Assembly (NCBI GenBank): GCA_933207985.1
Contig: OW240921.1
Coordinates: 106,339,855 to 106,403,854, forward strand
Direction of reading: 5' to 3'
DNA from: Pelobates cultripes
Taxonomy: Eukaryota; Chordata; Amphibia; Anura; Pelobatidae
Length of the DNA stretch: 64,000 bases
A program made the position numbers and the translations under genes. Below, in pieces: positions 1-13,100 of the stretch. Positions within the stretch are counted from its first letter, which is position 1. Every line of letters begins with the position of its first letter. The notes under the pieces were generated by a model that was not told the origin of the DNA, did no database searches, and worked only from the letters and a program-made list of their open reading frames with translations.

Positions 1-1035
1 GATTGGTCAAATTCTCAAACTTGTTACTGAAATTTAGCGATTACGAGCAAAACAAAATGCGCAAAGGACAAACATGTTATTTTCATATTCTGAATTCCAC
101 CTGTAGATCCAAAAAAGAAATGATTGATGGGAAAAATGTGGAAGATGATGTGGGGACAGTCACTACGTGTTGATTTTATTCAAAATAAAGTGGGAAGTGT
201 CCAAAAGCAGGAAAAAAATAGAAGCCATAATCAAATCTCTATTTATACATTATATATTTAATAAATATATCATATATAAACATTGATATTTTTTTTGTCC
301 TTTTTTCCCCTTCTTTTGGTTATTTTTTTCTCACTTGGTCAGTGAACCAAATGCTCCTATCAGTGTACTGTAAAATACATACATTTTTATTGCAGAACAC
401 TGATTGGCCTATTTTCACGACATGTGGTTCACTGACCAAGTGAGAGAAAATGAACCAATTGAGGGCAAAAAGGACAAAAAGTTTTTTAAAAAAATCCATG
501 TTTATATATGATATATTTATTAAATATATCATGTATAAATATAGATTTGTATAGATGCGTTTTCCCAAATCTTTCTTTGTTAATGGAATTTGATACAGCT
601 AATTCTCTGCTGTTCCTGAAATTCGTAAGCCCGGAAAAATGTTTTATTTTCAGTAGTAATGATTTGGCTGAAATAAATGTCTTTGTTTAGTTTGCAAGAG
701 TTTTAGAACTGCTCCAATATTGCTTAAATAATCATTTATTAATGATTAAATAACAATAAGGTAGGGCATGCTAGAATTTATGAATAAAAGGATTCTGTAT
801 TTTTCTATGTATGATAAACCGTAAAGCTTATTTATTAAGATATGTGTTTAGTTTAGAAATGCCTGTGCTGGATCAGTGTCTTGATGATAACTTCTATTTT
901 GGGAATTCTAAAAAGACTTTTAACCAATTTTTGCAAAGGCATAATTTAGGCAATTTCGAAAAACGTATATTGCTATGATCATCCTATTAAATAGTTCCAT
1001 TAAGCAATCTACGAGGCTCGTTTTCTCAATTTTAG
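1..1035 (+). other. HTR3B intron 3 (3' part)
   Basis: AT-rich intron sequence ending in a normal AG acceptor at 1034-1035. It holds an inverted-repeat element at 236-545. Positions 560-670 resemble 7615-7722, part of a local duplication. No exon was recognised here. Confidence 0.7.
236..545. repeat. Inverted-repeat miniature element
   Basis: The left arm (about 236-352) is the reverse complement of the right arm (about 419-545), including an AT-rich outer part (TATATATTTAATAAATATAT) and an inner CTTGGTCAGTGAACCA block. The arms are about 115-125 bp with a short spacer. The family is not identified. A remnant of the same AT-rich arm recurs at about 7515-7560. Confidence 0.7.
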
Positions 1036-1145
1036 TGCTGGGAAGATGAGTTCTTGGCCTGGAATTCTACGCAGTTTGATGGAATTAAAGAAATCTCTCT
1101 CCCACTTAGTGCAATTTGGGTTCCTGATATTGTCATCAATGAGTT
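1036..1145 (+). CDS. HTR3B: HTR3B exon 4
   Basis: 110 bp, AG acceptor at 1034-1035 and donor GTAAGT at 1146. It reads from TGC-TGG in phase 0 and encodes CWEDEFLAWN...IWVPDIVINEF. This holds the loop D to loop A part of the extracellular domain; WVPD is the loop A signature. The length equals the constant 110-bp exon 4 of 5-HT3 and nicotinic receptor genes. It ends in phase 2 (TT of a Phe codon completed in exon 5). Confidence 0.95.
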
Positions 1146-4100
1146 GTAAGTATAATTTACTGTTAGAGAAATCTGATTCATTCTGAACCATGAGCTTTTA
1201 ACCATTGGGTTTATTTATCAAACAGTGAACTGTCTAGAACTCAATACAGGTTTGCAAAATCTGTCTCTCTTTTTTTTTTTTTATTCTTTGTTTATTTTTA
1301 GCTTTCTTTCTCTATGTCTCTCTCTCTCTGTCTCTCTCTCTCTCCTTTAATGTTGTCTTGCTCACTCATTCTCTCACTTTCTTGCTTGATATATCTACCT
1401 AATTTATCTGATATATCACCAAAATGAAAAAATTACAAATCATTTATGAGCTTAGAGCTGGATATTTAGAAGTTTTCTTAGTAAATCATTTGTATTAAGG
1501 CACATATTTTGTCAAAGTAGAAAAAGTGTTTTCATTTTACAGTTTAATAACTTATTACACACACTTGAGGTTTTAGCACATAAATTACAAAAAGAAATGA
1601 AAAGAGGAAAAAAATTACCCTGATGTTTTTTGATTTTCTAACCATTTGGGGTAAGAGGTGGGAAAATGGATAAAAGATTAATGCAACCTGTTAGTAAATA
1701 CCACACATTATATACACTCTGGTCAATCAAAGACAAAATACACATATAAGGTGGAGAAAAACATGTAGCAACTCTTTTCATTGAGGATTTAACAACTCTA
1801 ACGCAATCTTTTAGGTGTTTCTGCCGTGTAATTTAAATGGACACTATAAGCACCTTTAGCTCAATGATGCAGTTTTGGTGTACAGATCATGCCCGATTCT
1901 TTGACATTTAGGAGTTAAAAGTGTAGATTATGCTAACGTAGTGTACTAATAATCTTAAATTTAGTAATGACAGGAGGCGAGTAGTTTGCATTGACTTTCT
2001 TTACTTAAAACTCCTGCAGCAACAAGTCAATCAAAAAACTTTAACCAATCAGAAAACAGCAGTCATCAGAGATATAAGGTTGGACAGCCCCCAATTCTCC
2101 CTCTTTCTTTGGTGTGAACGTAGATAGTCCCTTTTAACTGGAAACGGAAAACCGTAGAAACTTGAACATCCTGATAACTCCGAACTGTAACGAATTGTTG
2201 AGGGAATTACATTCCGCTTGTAGTCGATGGAAGTATTCATATTGAAAAGGAGAAATAAGTGTAAGGTATTGGTAGTGACCGTGATTCCACATCTGACTCT
2301 TGTACATACATCTATATACATATATATTTAATAATTGTCTATAAATTGAATGATATGAAACTCAAATTAAAGAGTTATTCAGGATATAACAACATCATAA
2401 ATATCATATCAAACCCTCCAGAATTGTCATTAACTCCATTCTAGAGAAAGGACTAGAAGTTATAGCAGAAGTTAGTAGATAGATAAGAGTAGTAAAAAAT
2501 ATGGATAAAAAGGGGAGGGAAACATGAAAAGGGGGGAAAATATTTGAATCCTGTCATACTGAAATTAAGATTATTAGTACACTACGTTAGCAATTTTACC
2601 ACGACAGGAGGCAAGTATTTTGCATTTTTAACGCTATCCGATTAGAGAAAAAGAAGCGTGAGAGGAAAGATGGAAATAAAAAATCTGAAAGGTTTCTTCC
2701 CGAAACCAGTCTGCCGAACTCATGATGTCTGAGATAGGAAGCTGAGAATCATGGTGATAGGAGCCGTAAAGGGATCAGTCCCTCTCCAAACACCAGCTAC
2801 ACCATTTGTTCCAGGCTGTGAGGTAGCTCCGTCTGGTTCCGGGTGCCCACGAGTCCCATATCAGGTCCTTAGTGATTTGCGATAGACCGAGATTCAGCCA
2901 GGTCTGAAGGAACGCTTCCATTGATTCACAGTCTGGATCTGGTAGCCAGCTGAAGAACCTGAGCAGTTGACAATTAGTCCATGAGCCAAATAGGTCAATG
3001 ATGAGAGGACCCCTGCATTCGTACAAACTTTTGAATATCAACTCGTGGACGTGCCAGTCATGAATACCAGTCTACTGTGAGGTTGGATATTCCCGGTAGG
3101 TATTCTGCCTGTAACCTGATATTGCGGGAGAGACAGAAACTGTAAATGTATTTTGTTGCATCTGTTAGTGCCCGGGATCGAGCTCTGCCCAGACGATTGA
3201 TATATTGGACCGCTGAGATGTTGTCCATGCGCAACAGGATGCAGCAGTTGGACATGTGGCTGGCCAGACTGCGGATGGCAAATGAGCCTGCAATCAATTC
3301 CAGGCAGCTGATGTGCAATTCCTTCTCCTCGAGTAACCAGGTTCCTACTGTGGATGATTCCGCACAATGTGCTCCCCAGCCCCATAGGCTGGCATCCAAC
3401 TCCACCACGAAATCCAGTGTGGGACTAAAAATGGCTTTCCCATTCCAGACTTGCCTGAGGAGAAGCCACCAACGGAGCTCCGTGTGTATCTCGTTCGTGA
3501 GAGGGGTCGCCTGGTCGTATGAGATTAGCAGATAGTGTGTCTTCAGCTGTTGCATGGCTCAGTATCTGGGTAAATAGCCAGTATGGAAGTGGAGAGTAGT
3601 CCCACGACCTGAGTAAGGAGACGAAATTGGGTGTGATCCATATTCAGGATCTTCAGAATTTCTTTGCGCATAGTGGCTATCTCTTTAAGGGTTAGCCAAA
3701 GCATGCATGAGGTGGAGTCGATTTCAAACCCCAAAAATTGGGCGATTTGCGATGGTTCCATTGCTGATTTGTCATGCTTTACCACGAAACCCAAGGATTC
3801 AAGGAAGTCTACCACAAAGTTCTTTTGAGATTGTAGTCTTGAAACCCTATCATAATAGAGTAGTAAATCATCCAAATAGATAATGCATCGTATCCCCAGT
3901 GAACGTAGGATAGTCATGGCCAATTTCAGCAGCTTCGTGAAGCACCATGGAGCCAGCTGAGTCCGAAAGTTAGGCAGGTGAACTGGCATGCCCGGTTGTG
4001 CCAACGGAATCGTAGGTATCTTCGGCATGACTGCGCTACTGGTACTGAGAGGTAGGCATCCCTGAGGTCCAGTCGAGTGAACCAATCATCTTTGAGGAGC

Positions 4101-7100
4101 AGATCTTGAAGTAGATGGATCCCTTCCATCTTAAAATGATGGTATATTGTGAATGACTTGAGTTGTCGTAGGTTGATGACTGGATGGAAGTCTCCTGTTT
4201 TCTTTTGCAACAGAAAATGTTGCTGAAGAAACCATCCTCATCTTGTGCATATTGAACTGTGCCTTTGTTAAAGAGAGTTCGGATTTCTTTGCCGATAAGA
4301 GCCCCGTGTTCTTTAGAGGTCTGTGACGCTGGTGGTGTCTGCATCTGATGCGGTAGGGTGTGGAACTCGATGAACGGTTTGTAGAATCAATGTGTCTGAT
4401 GATAGCTCTTCCCAGTTCTGTAAATGAAGGGATAACGTGCCTGCTGTTAGTGTGGAGACATTTGTATGGAATGGTGGGTTTACCTGTGTTAAGACATCCT
4501 CGACCTCTGCTTCAGTAGTCTCTGGTTCTGTTTGTGCCCCTGTAGAGGGATGAGGCCCAGTAGGTGCACGTAGGATAGAAGGCAGAAGAAGGTGGGTTTG
4601 GTTTGGAGCCTGTATTCAAAAATCGTTTGGTGACTTGGCCCCTCTGCCTACCAGCTCTCCCAAAAACACCACGTCCTGATGGTGAGCATACGTCTGTCTC
4701 ATAGATGATTGGGCCTTGCTGAGAGTGGTAAAGAATGAAACATGTTCCTTGAGCTCTGCTGTAAATGAGTCGCTGAAGAGTAGGCCATTGGCTGAAGAGC
4801 CAAGGTCTTTATGGGTCATATTCATCAGTTTCGAGTTGGTTCTTAACAGTGCAGTCCTGTGTCCTTCAGTGCATAATGCTGCATTGGCATTCCCCAGCAT
4901 GCAGATACATCGTAGGGCCCATTCCCTGATGTCATTGGGGTCTAGTTGTTGCCCTGTGACAGTGCCAGGTCCGCAAAATACAGGATCTTGGCGATGGGGC
5001 CAAGTAGATCCAGTAACTTGTCCTTAGAGGCTTTGAGACCCTTCTCGATCCCTTTCCATGGGTCGCATCCCATCCGTTACATGTAAATGACCACCGTCTG
5101 GTCAAATCCAGGGTAAACGCAATTTTATCTGGTAGTATGGGCTGTGGGAATTCTGCCCTAAGACGTGCATGTACAACCCGGTCTAACAGGTTACGCATCC
5201 CGAAGTGGACGAATTTAGCCAGGTGGGTCGGCAATTCTGAGGACCATGGATGGCGGATGGTCCACGGGTCAAAGAGAGGGAAACCTTGAGCATCTAAAAA
5301 CAGCCCTTCACCTTCTATTGTGAGTGATTCCTGTGTATCTTGTGAGAAGGCATCCTCCGCGAAAGATTCCTTTACATATTTTGATTTCGAGTAAGGAACG
5401 TCTTGCCAACGACCTTCATCATCCAAATCGGAGGCGTCCGCCTGCCATGCATCGATGATGCAAGATTCTGAAGGTAGGCTTTATCCTCCTCCGAGGAAAC
5501 CACCTGGGGGTAGTTCTTGTCTAGCCATATGCTTGCTACGTTTAGCAGGTGCCATCCCTTTCGTCCGAGCGTGTGATATGGTGAGGCCAGCTGGTTGACG
5601 TTTTGGAAGGGATAGAGGGAATCTCAGAGCCCACAGTGTAATCCGCTTCTTGCGGTGCTGGCCCCATAGCGTGACTGGATATGTCAGGCGAAACTTGTGA
5701 AAACCTTTTTTTAGAACGCCTTCTCCATGGAACCGCCCTTGCAGCATTTATCATTGCCTGAAAATCCTGGGTTTGTTGCGGGGAGTCCGACGTGGCATAT
5801 GTAGTTGTCCTGTAAGATAGAGGACATATGTGTTAAACCCCTTGCCTGGTGGGTAGACCCTTTGCTCGTTGCAATTTGGGGTTTGCCTGGTATATGGGTG
5901 TATACAAACACCACTAGGTATGCTGTAATGTGAGGGCTCAGACACCTCACCTGTCGTATTGAGCAATTTATTATAAAAGGGTATAATATCATTGTAAATT
6001 ATGGGGAGGCGTTAAGAGACTCCAATAACGAAAGGGGGGAATCCCTAAGTCCCCAGTGGGGGGGTACCATATATATGTGGGCAATTGTAATCATTGTATG
6101 TCTCACGTATTTAGTTCCAGGAATGATGTTTGGTAGGTACCGCAGTCTGGGTTTTATCCCTAGTGCTGATGCAGGGCCAGGCCCGCAGAGCAAATTTGTA
6201 GGGCATGTGGGTTTACCACTTATCAGTAACAGGGGGTTCACCCCTGTGTGCAGCTGTAGCAAGCAGTCTGCACCACAGGCATATCCAGCACATATACAGA
6301 AATTGACTGTAAGGTTAATAGTTTGACATGAATTTGTAAGCAACAATTGACAGCATTAGTTGTCTAGAGTGGAGATTAATTATTTTGTAATATATCCTGT
6401 GCCAATATATAGTAATTGCCCATACAGAATGTAACTATATATAGATACACATAATTTTCAGCAGCAACCTTGTATATTGGCTGTAAGTTCACCTTGTATG
6501 ATAGGTCCTGTGTGCCTGAGTGTGCTGGGAGTGACAGGTGGTGTCCCACTTGCGGTTAGTTGCAGGCCAGATTACTAAGTGCCTGTATGAAAAACAAAAT
6601 GGCCACCGTGAATCTTGTGATCACGCGAGATCCAAGCACCCGACGGAAGAGAACTCCTGCGGGTCCGAGAGTGAGTGTCACGTTTGAGAATCCCTGACAG
6701 CCCCAGAAGTCAGTATGTTAGTCTGAGAGGCCCTCTATGCCCGAAAATGCAGCGGATTGATGCTGGCTGCAACCAGATAGTATACAGAGACAGATTGGAG
6801 AGGAAGAGGCCAGGGAGACACACAAACCGATATAGGCTGACAGGGAAAGGCACAAACTCAATATAAAGCTGTTAGATATTAAGTACAGGAGTAAAGCCAA
6901 ATAGAGTAGGTTAAGCAACTCTATAGTGACAGCATGAAGTAACTAACAGTAAATAAAATAGTCAGGTTAGGATTAAACAATAGCAAAAAGCTAATTAGCA
7001 TGTACAGGGAACACACAAACTCATTATAAGGTTGTTAGATAGTAAGTACAGGGAGTACAAGCCAAAATAATAGGTTAACCAACCCTAAAAAGACATTTTG

Positions 7101-10100
7101 AAGTAAATAACAGTACATAAAACAGTCAAATTAGGATTATATAAGAGTGACAAGCTAAGAAGCATATACTCTGCACTGTACTACAGGAGCAGCAAAAAAA
7201 GAGGGAGGATTGGGGGCTGTCCTACCTTATATCTGTGATGACTGTTGTTTTCTGATTGGTTAAAGTTGTTTGATTGACTTGTTGCTGCTGTAGTTTTAAG
7301 TAAAGAAAGTCAATGCAAAATAGGAAGCCTCCTGTCATGTGGTAAAATTATGTTGTCACACCCTAGTGACACCTACCTGCATTTGACATGCACAGCATTC
7401 CTAAACACGTCCTGTAAAGAGAGCTCTAATGGTTGCACTTCCTTTATTGCACAGTCTGTTTAATTTAGAATTTCTTATAGAATTGTCCAGGAACAAAAGG
7501 AGTAGCCGTACATAAAGCTATATTTTTACATTATATATTTAATATATATCATAAACATGATTTTCCATCCTATTTTGCAGTACACCGATTGTCCAATTTT
7601 TGCCCATTTTGGTTCATCTAATTTGTTTTCCCAAATCTTTCTTCATTTACAAAATTTGGCAAATCTAAGCCTCTATATGGCTGAAGTTCGGAAGCCTAAA
7701 AAAAGTTTTTTATTTTCATCAGTAATTTATCTGATGTACCACTGAAATGGAAAAACATATAAATAATTTAGAAGCTTAGAGCCTGATATTTTGAAGATTT
7801 CTTACGGAAGTACATTTTTATTAATGCATATCATTTTCTAAAGTACAAATGGTGCTTTCATTTTACAGGTTAATAACTTATTATACACACTCGATATTTC
7901 TGCAGAATAATTACAGAAAGACAGGAAAGAGAGAGAAAAAAAGGCCTTGATGTTTTTGGGTTTTTTTAACCAAAAGAGGTGGGAAAAGGGGATAAAGGAT
8001 TAATACAAACAAATTAAACAAATGATCAACTTGTTATTAAATACTGTACATTATATACTTGGTCAAGCAAAGAAAAAAAACAGAATACACATATAAGGTG
8101 GAGAATAGCATGTAGCAACTCTTGCCAGAGAGGATTTAACAACTATAATGCAATCTTTTAGGTATTTCTGCTTCTCTAATTTAAATGGACACTATAAGTA
8201 CAAAAATAACTTTAGCTTAATAAAGCAGTTTTGGTGTATAGGTCATGTCCCTCACTGCTCAATTCTCTACCATTTAGGAGTTAAATAACTTTGTTTATAC
8301 AACACCATAATCTTCCTAAACACTTCCTGTAAAGAGAGATCTAATGTTTAAACTTCCTTTATAGCACAGTATGTTTAACTTATATATTTATTTATTTTTA
8401 TCTCCTGCTCTGTTAATAGTGTTCTAGACATCTTTTTGAAAACAAATACATTTTTTTCATGCTGGTTTTGCAAGTTACACGCAGTGGAGGTGTAACTAGT
8501 GCTTCATAAAGAGAAACAGAATTGATTTAACTTCTATATGGCACATACTTGAGTAGGAAAGACTGCATGGGCATGATCTACACACCAAAACTGCTTAATT
8601 AAGCTAAAGTTGTTTGGCGCTTAGAGTATCCTTTTAATCAAGTTTAGTTCTTTCTTTTACTTTGTGAATCTAACAATGCACTTTTTTGGGGTGGGGGGCG
8701 TTTTCTTCTTGCAGTGTAGAAGACGGTAAGACGCCAGATCTTCCTTATGTGTATGTGACCTCTGTTGGGACTATTCAAAACTACAAGCCTATGCAAGTGG
8801 TGTCAGCATGCAATTTAGAGACGTATGCTTTCCCCTTTGATATACAAAATTGCAGCCTTACATTCAGCAGTTGCTTACACACAGGTAATGAATCATGGCC
8901 TCGACATCTCTTTCTTACTGTAGCAATTTCGAAAATACAGCTCTGACCAGAAAATGTCTTTATCTAATGTTGTACGAAGCAGTGCACAGTCTCTGTCCTT
9001 CGCATAGAAATACTTAAATTATTGTAAGCATCCATCCAAAGGATTCCTATCACTTTAAAGCTTGTCTTTTTTCACAAGGTGTCCCAGGAGGCCACCTCCT
9101 GGTTGATAATCCTGAGTGGTACAGGGAGACAGCATTGCTCCTTTTCCCTTGGCTCTGTAAAACGTGCATCCTACAGGGAGTAATGAATTTAACACATTCC
9201 CAGAACACTCATTTTCTGCAAGTATTCATAGAAAAATTCAATACAAATTATTTGCTCTAAGTAATATGCTGCTAACATAGCTTGAGGTGTATTTTAAAAT
9301 AAAATGTTTTTCTTCTAAAAAATAATCTTCTAATGTTTACCTTCTAACGATAATCTTCTCATTTTTCTTTGTGTGTATATATAATTTTATAAACATGTCT
9401 AACAATCACAGGTTTATAGACTCAACTGTGAATTTTACATTGTGTGCCTCAATTGTAAATCAATACCAGGTCATGATTTCACTTTAGCTGTTTTGTTTTA
9501 AAATTTGACAATTCACTCTTTCATAAATGACCTTGTCTTATGACTGTTCTCAGCAAAGAACTTATGCATATCTTGTTAGTCTTATTTGAATACATTTTTC
9601 AGACCCACAATATTTCTAATGTAGATCTATGTGCATGTAAACAATATAAGGCCTAGGCTAGGATTCCGGGCTGCTAATCAGCGGTGGCTGGTGAAGTGTT
9701 AAAATAGTGAGGCACTAGACTCCACACATAACCCTCTCTCTCTGGAAAGCCCACTTCCTGATATATTGGACTCATAAAATATTGAAATAGCTGAAAAAGA
9801 AATAAAAATTAAATCATTAGTTTAACTCTTTGAGATGTGACCAGGATATTGCACCGAAATGTGAGTGGCACACTCGTGGCATTGAAATGGATTGAAACAT
9901 ATATTTATGTATTACTTAATGTGCAGGAAATTGCTTAGGCTAATGTGTTACACTATCCCTGCTCCGATACAATAAATTGTGCTACAATATGAAATGATTG
10001 CAATTATCAACACAGAAAAATCCAGTTTATGAAAGGATACTTGAGGATACAGGACAATACAATAATGCGAGTGTTCTTGGAATATAGGCCTAGTCTGGTA

Positions 10101-13100
10101 GCTTGATTCAGACGCTCACAGTCTGGTGGGTCTGGGGGAAACTTTTCTAGAATGGTACTGGGGTTAGAGTATGTAAAATGCATTGAGCATTATTTTAAGA
10201 GCCTGCCACAAAGTTTTCCCTTTCTAAGTAAACATGTTGACTGTGAAATGCATTAAGTATTATTTTTTGATCATGCATGTAAAATCTTCCCAGGAAAGAA
10301 TTCCATGGGTAAACTGATATATCAGTTATCAATACTCATTTTTCCTTGCTATTGCAGTAAATGATTTGAATATTTCCATCTCAAGAAGCTACGAGAAGAT
10401 CAAGGAAGACAAAAGCATTTTTCTGAATGACAGCGAGTGGGAACTTCTGTCAGTGCCTTCAAGTTATGAGATTCTCCACACACACGGAGGCAGCTTTGCC
10501 CAGGTCCAGTTTAATGTATGTATGATGTAGTAATACTTACATGCCATATGAAGCCCACTTCTATATCCATCTACCAAGAAGTAGCAGAAATTCAGTCTTC
10601 CTCATGTGTGTCCTATATTTTTTATCTGTGTTTGTCCCTGTTTTTGGTTCTGAGATTTGCTCCACATTTTATTACCATTGATTTACTTTGTCTATGTTTT
10701 TCATGAATCTTTCCATACCTTTTATGTATTTTTTTTTATTTTTTTTTATGTATGTTATCACTCTATCTAATTTTTTTTTTAAATTCTTTATTTTTATTGT
10801 GCAGGTGGGTACATAACATAATCAAATGCCACAACAGCATACATAGAAGTAGGCAGGTTAGGCTGTGGCATGAGTAAGTGCACATTTTTTTTTTTAACAA
10901 GCTTAGTAGTTTCAATTAAGGATTCTAGTGTAAATGAGAAACCGTAATGTAGTACAGGCTAGTGTCTTGTGTTAAACAGGCTGGGTATATGTTAGCATTA
11001 GTGCATTACAAGATTGTGTCTTGTGGTAGACAGGCTGGAGACGTGCTAGCAGTAGTGTATGACCAGCTTGCGTCTAGTGGTAAACAGGCTGGGTAAATGT
11101 TAGCAATAGTGTATGACATGCTTGAGTCTTGTGAAATTAGCTGAAAAAAACAAACATATAGAAACAATAAGCCATCACCAGTCACTGACATGGGCAGTAT
11201 GAGGTATAAATGCTCATCTCATCTGCAGTGATAAGTCTCCTGGTCAGCCAACTCCCGCCGCGGGTATGTCACAGTCCCGGTCAAGTATAGAGTATTCAGT
11301 AAGGGGCATCTGGCCCTGTCTCCTCCAGCCGCTTGTCTGAGCTCCGTGTCTCTTTGCGGCCCGGCGTGGGTACGGGAGAGGGCTCTTCATGGTTGTCGTG
11401 CCTGGCGTTGGTGGAGGCTTGCATGGGGGCATGAGTGGGGCTGGCTTCAACCTGCTTGGGAATTTGGTAGTGGTCCAGTGTAGGCGTTGTGCGGGTTTGG
11501 GTGTCGTTATGGAGTCTCGCTGTTTTCTGCACCGTGCCGTTTTTGGTTCCTCATGCCTCCGATCCGTGCACGTGGTGGTAGTGTCGTTGGTGAAAGCTCG
11601 ACTGAAGGGTTTGTTGCAGCCTGTCGTTCACCCAGCTTGCGCCAGAAAGCCTCAAGTAAGGCATCCAGCCTCTCCAGCATGTCATCTTGTCTTTTCATGG
11701 TGAATGGCTCTTGGTCGTTCGCCGCCATTTTGTGGCTGAATCGACATTGCTGAGCTTGGTGCCCCAATTCCCGATAGGGCCCTCCTGGGACCGGGATAAC
11801 CCCCACCGGTCCTTGGGGGGGAAACGGGGGTACATGCTCAGTCGAGTTGCGACTTGTGGATGCAGGGGGCGGCCGTCCCCCCCACGCCTGCCGTGTGCGT
11901 AGGCCGCAGGAGCCGGAGCAGAGATTTTGCTTGGATGGGCCTCATGAAATGTGTCCCTAGGTAGGTCCTGGTTCTGTTTACTGTGATTTGTCATATGATT
12001 ATGGCTTACAGCTCATGAAAACCCCAAATCCACAATTTCAGTAAATTAGAATATTGTGAAAAGGTGCAATATTCTAGGCTCACAGTGTCCCTCTCTAATC
12101 AGCTACGTAAGCAATAACACCTGCAAAGGGTTTCTGAGCCTTTAAATGGTCTCTCAGTCTGGTTCAGTAGGAATCACAATCATGGGGAAGACTGCTGACC
12201 TGACAGTTGTGCAGAAAACCATCATTGACACCCTCCATAAGGAGGGAAAGCCTCAAAAGCTAATTGCGAAGGAAGTTGGATGTTCCCAAAGTGCTGTATC
12301 AAAGCACATTCATAGAAAGTTATGTGGAAGGGAAAAGTGTGGAAGAAAAAGGTGCACAAGCAGCAGGGATGACCGCAGCCTGGAGAGGATTGTCAGGAAA
12401 AGGCCATTCAAAAGTGTTGGGGACTTTCACAAGGAGTGGACTGAGGCTGGAGTCAGTGCATCAAGAGCCACCACACACAGACGGATCCTGGACATGGGCT
12501 TCAGATGTCGTATTCCTCTTGTCAAGTCGCTCTTGAACAACAATCAACGTCAGAAGTGTCTTACCTGGGCTAACGAAAAACAAAACCTGGTCTGTTGCTC
12601 AGTGGTCCAAAGTCCTCTTTTCTGATGAGTGCAACTTTTGCATCTCATTTGGAAACCAAGGACCCAGAGTCTGCAGGAAGAATGGAGAGGCACACATTGC
12701 AAGATGCTTGAAGTCCAGTGTGAAGTTTCCACAGTCTCTGTTGATTTGGGGAGCGATGTCATCTGCTGGTGTTGGTCCACTGAGCTTCATTAAGTCCAGG
12801 GTCAACGCAGCCGTCTACCAGGAGATTTTGGAGCACTTCATGCTTCCTTCCGCAGATAAGCTTTATGGGGATGCTGACTTCATTTTCCAGCAGGACTTGG
12901 CACCTGCCCACACTGCCAAAAGCACCAAAGCCTAGTTCAATGACCGTGGGATTACTGTGCTTGATTGGCCAGCAAACTCGCCTGACCTGAACCCCATAAA
13001 GAATCTATGGGGCATTGCCAAGAGAAAAATGAGAGACATGAGACCGAACAATGCAGAAGAGCTGAAGGCCGCTATTGAAGCATCCTGGTCTTCCATAACA

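Larger units (their letters stand above)
1932..7352 (-). mobile_element. DIRS-like tyrosine-recombinase retrotransposon, degenerate
   Basis: About 5.4 kb with inverted terminal repeats at 1967-2103 and 7201-7338. Read on the minus strand it has the DIRS gene order: Gag-like ORFs (5426 to 4616), reverse transcriptase (4344 to 3543), RNase H (3555 to 3058) and the start of a tyrosine recombinase (3041 to 2775), then an internal complementary region (2562-2626). DIRS elements copy through a circular intermediate and integrate by a tyrosine recombinase without target duplication. Frame breaks, several separate ORFs and absence of a recognisable recombinase catalytic domain show that this copy cannot move by itself. 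Boundaries are set from the inverted repeats plus outer extensions and may be off by several bases. Confidence 0.9.
1833..7475. mobile_element. TTAA miniature element (AAATGGACACTATAAG end), split by a DIRS insertion
   Basis: The left part (1833 to about 1931) matches the start of the better copies at 8181-8637 and 49167-49706. The next part of the same element resumes at about 7353-7475 (ACACCTACCTGCATTTGACATG, CTGTAAAGAGAGC). The distal terminal inverted repeat is missing here. The intervening 5.4 kb is the DIRS element, so the miniature element was inserted first. Confidence 0.7.

Noticed and set aside
3146..3535. 129-residue plus-strand ORF
   Set aside because: Antisense shadow of the DIRS RNase H frame.
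11389..11902. Plus-strand ORFs in GC-rich DNA
   Set aside because: Shadows of the antisense retroelement fragment; no recognisable domain.
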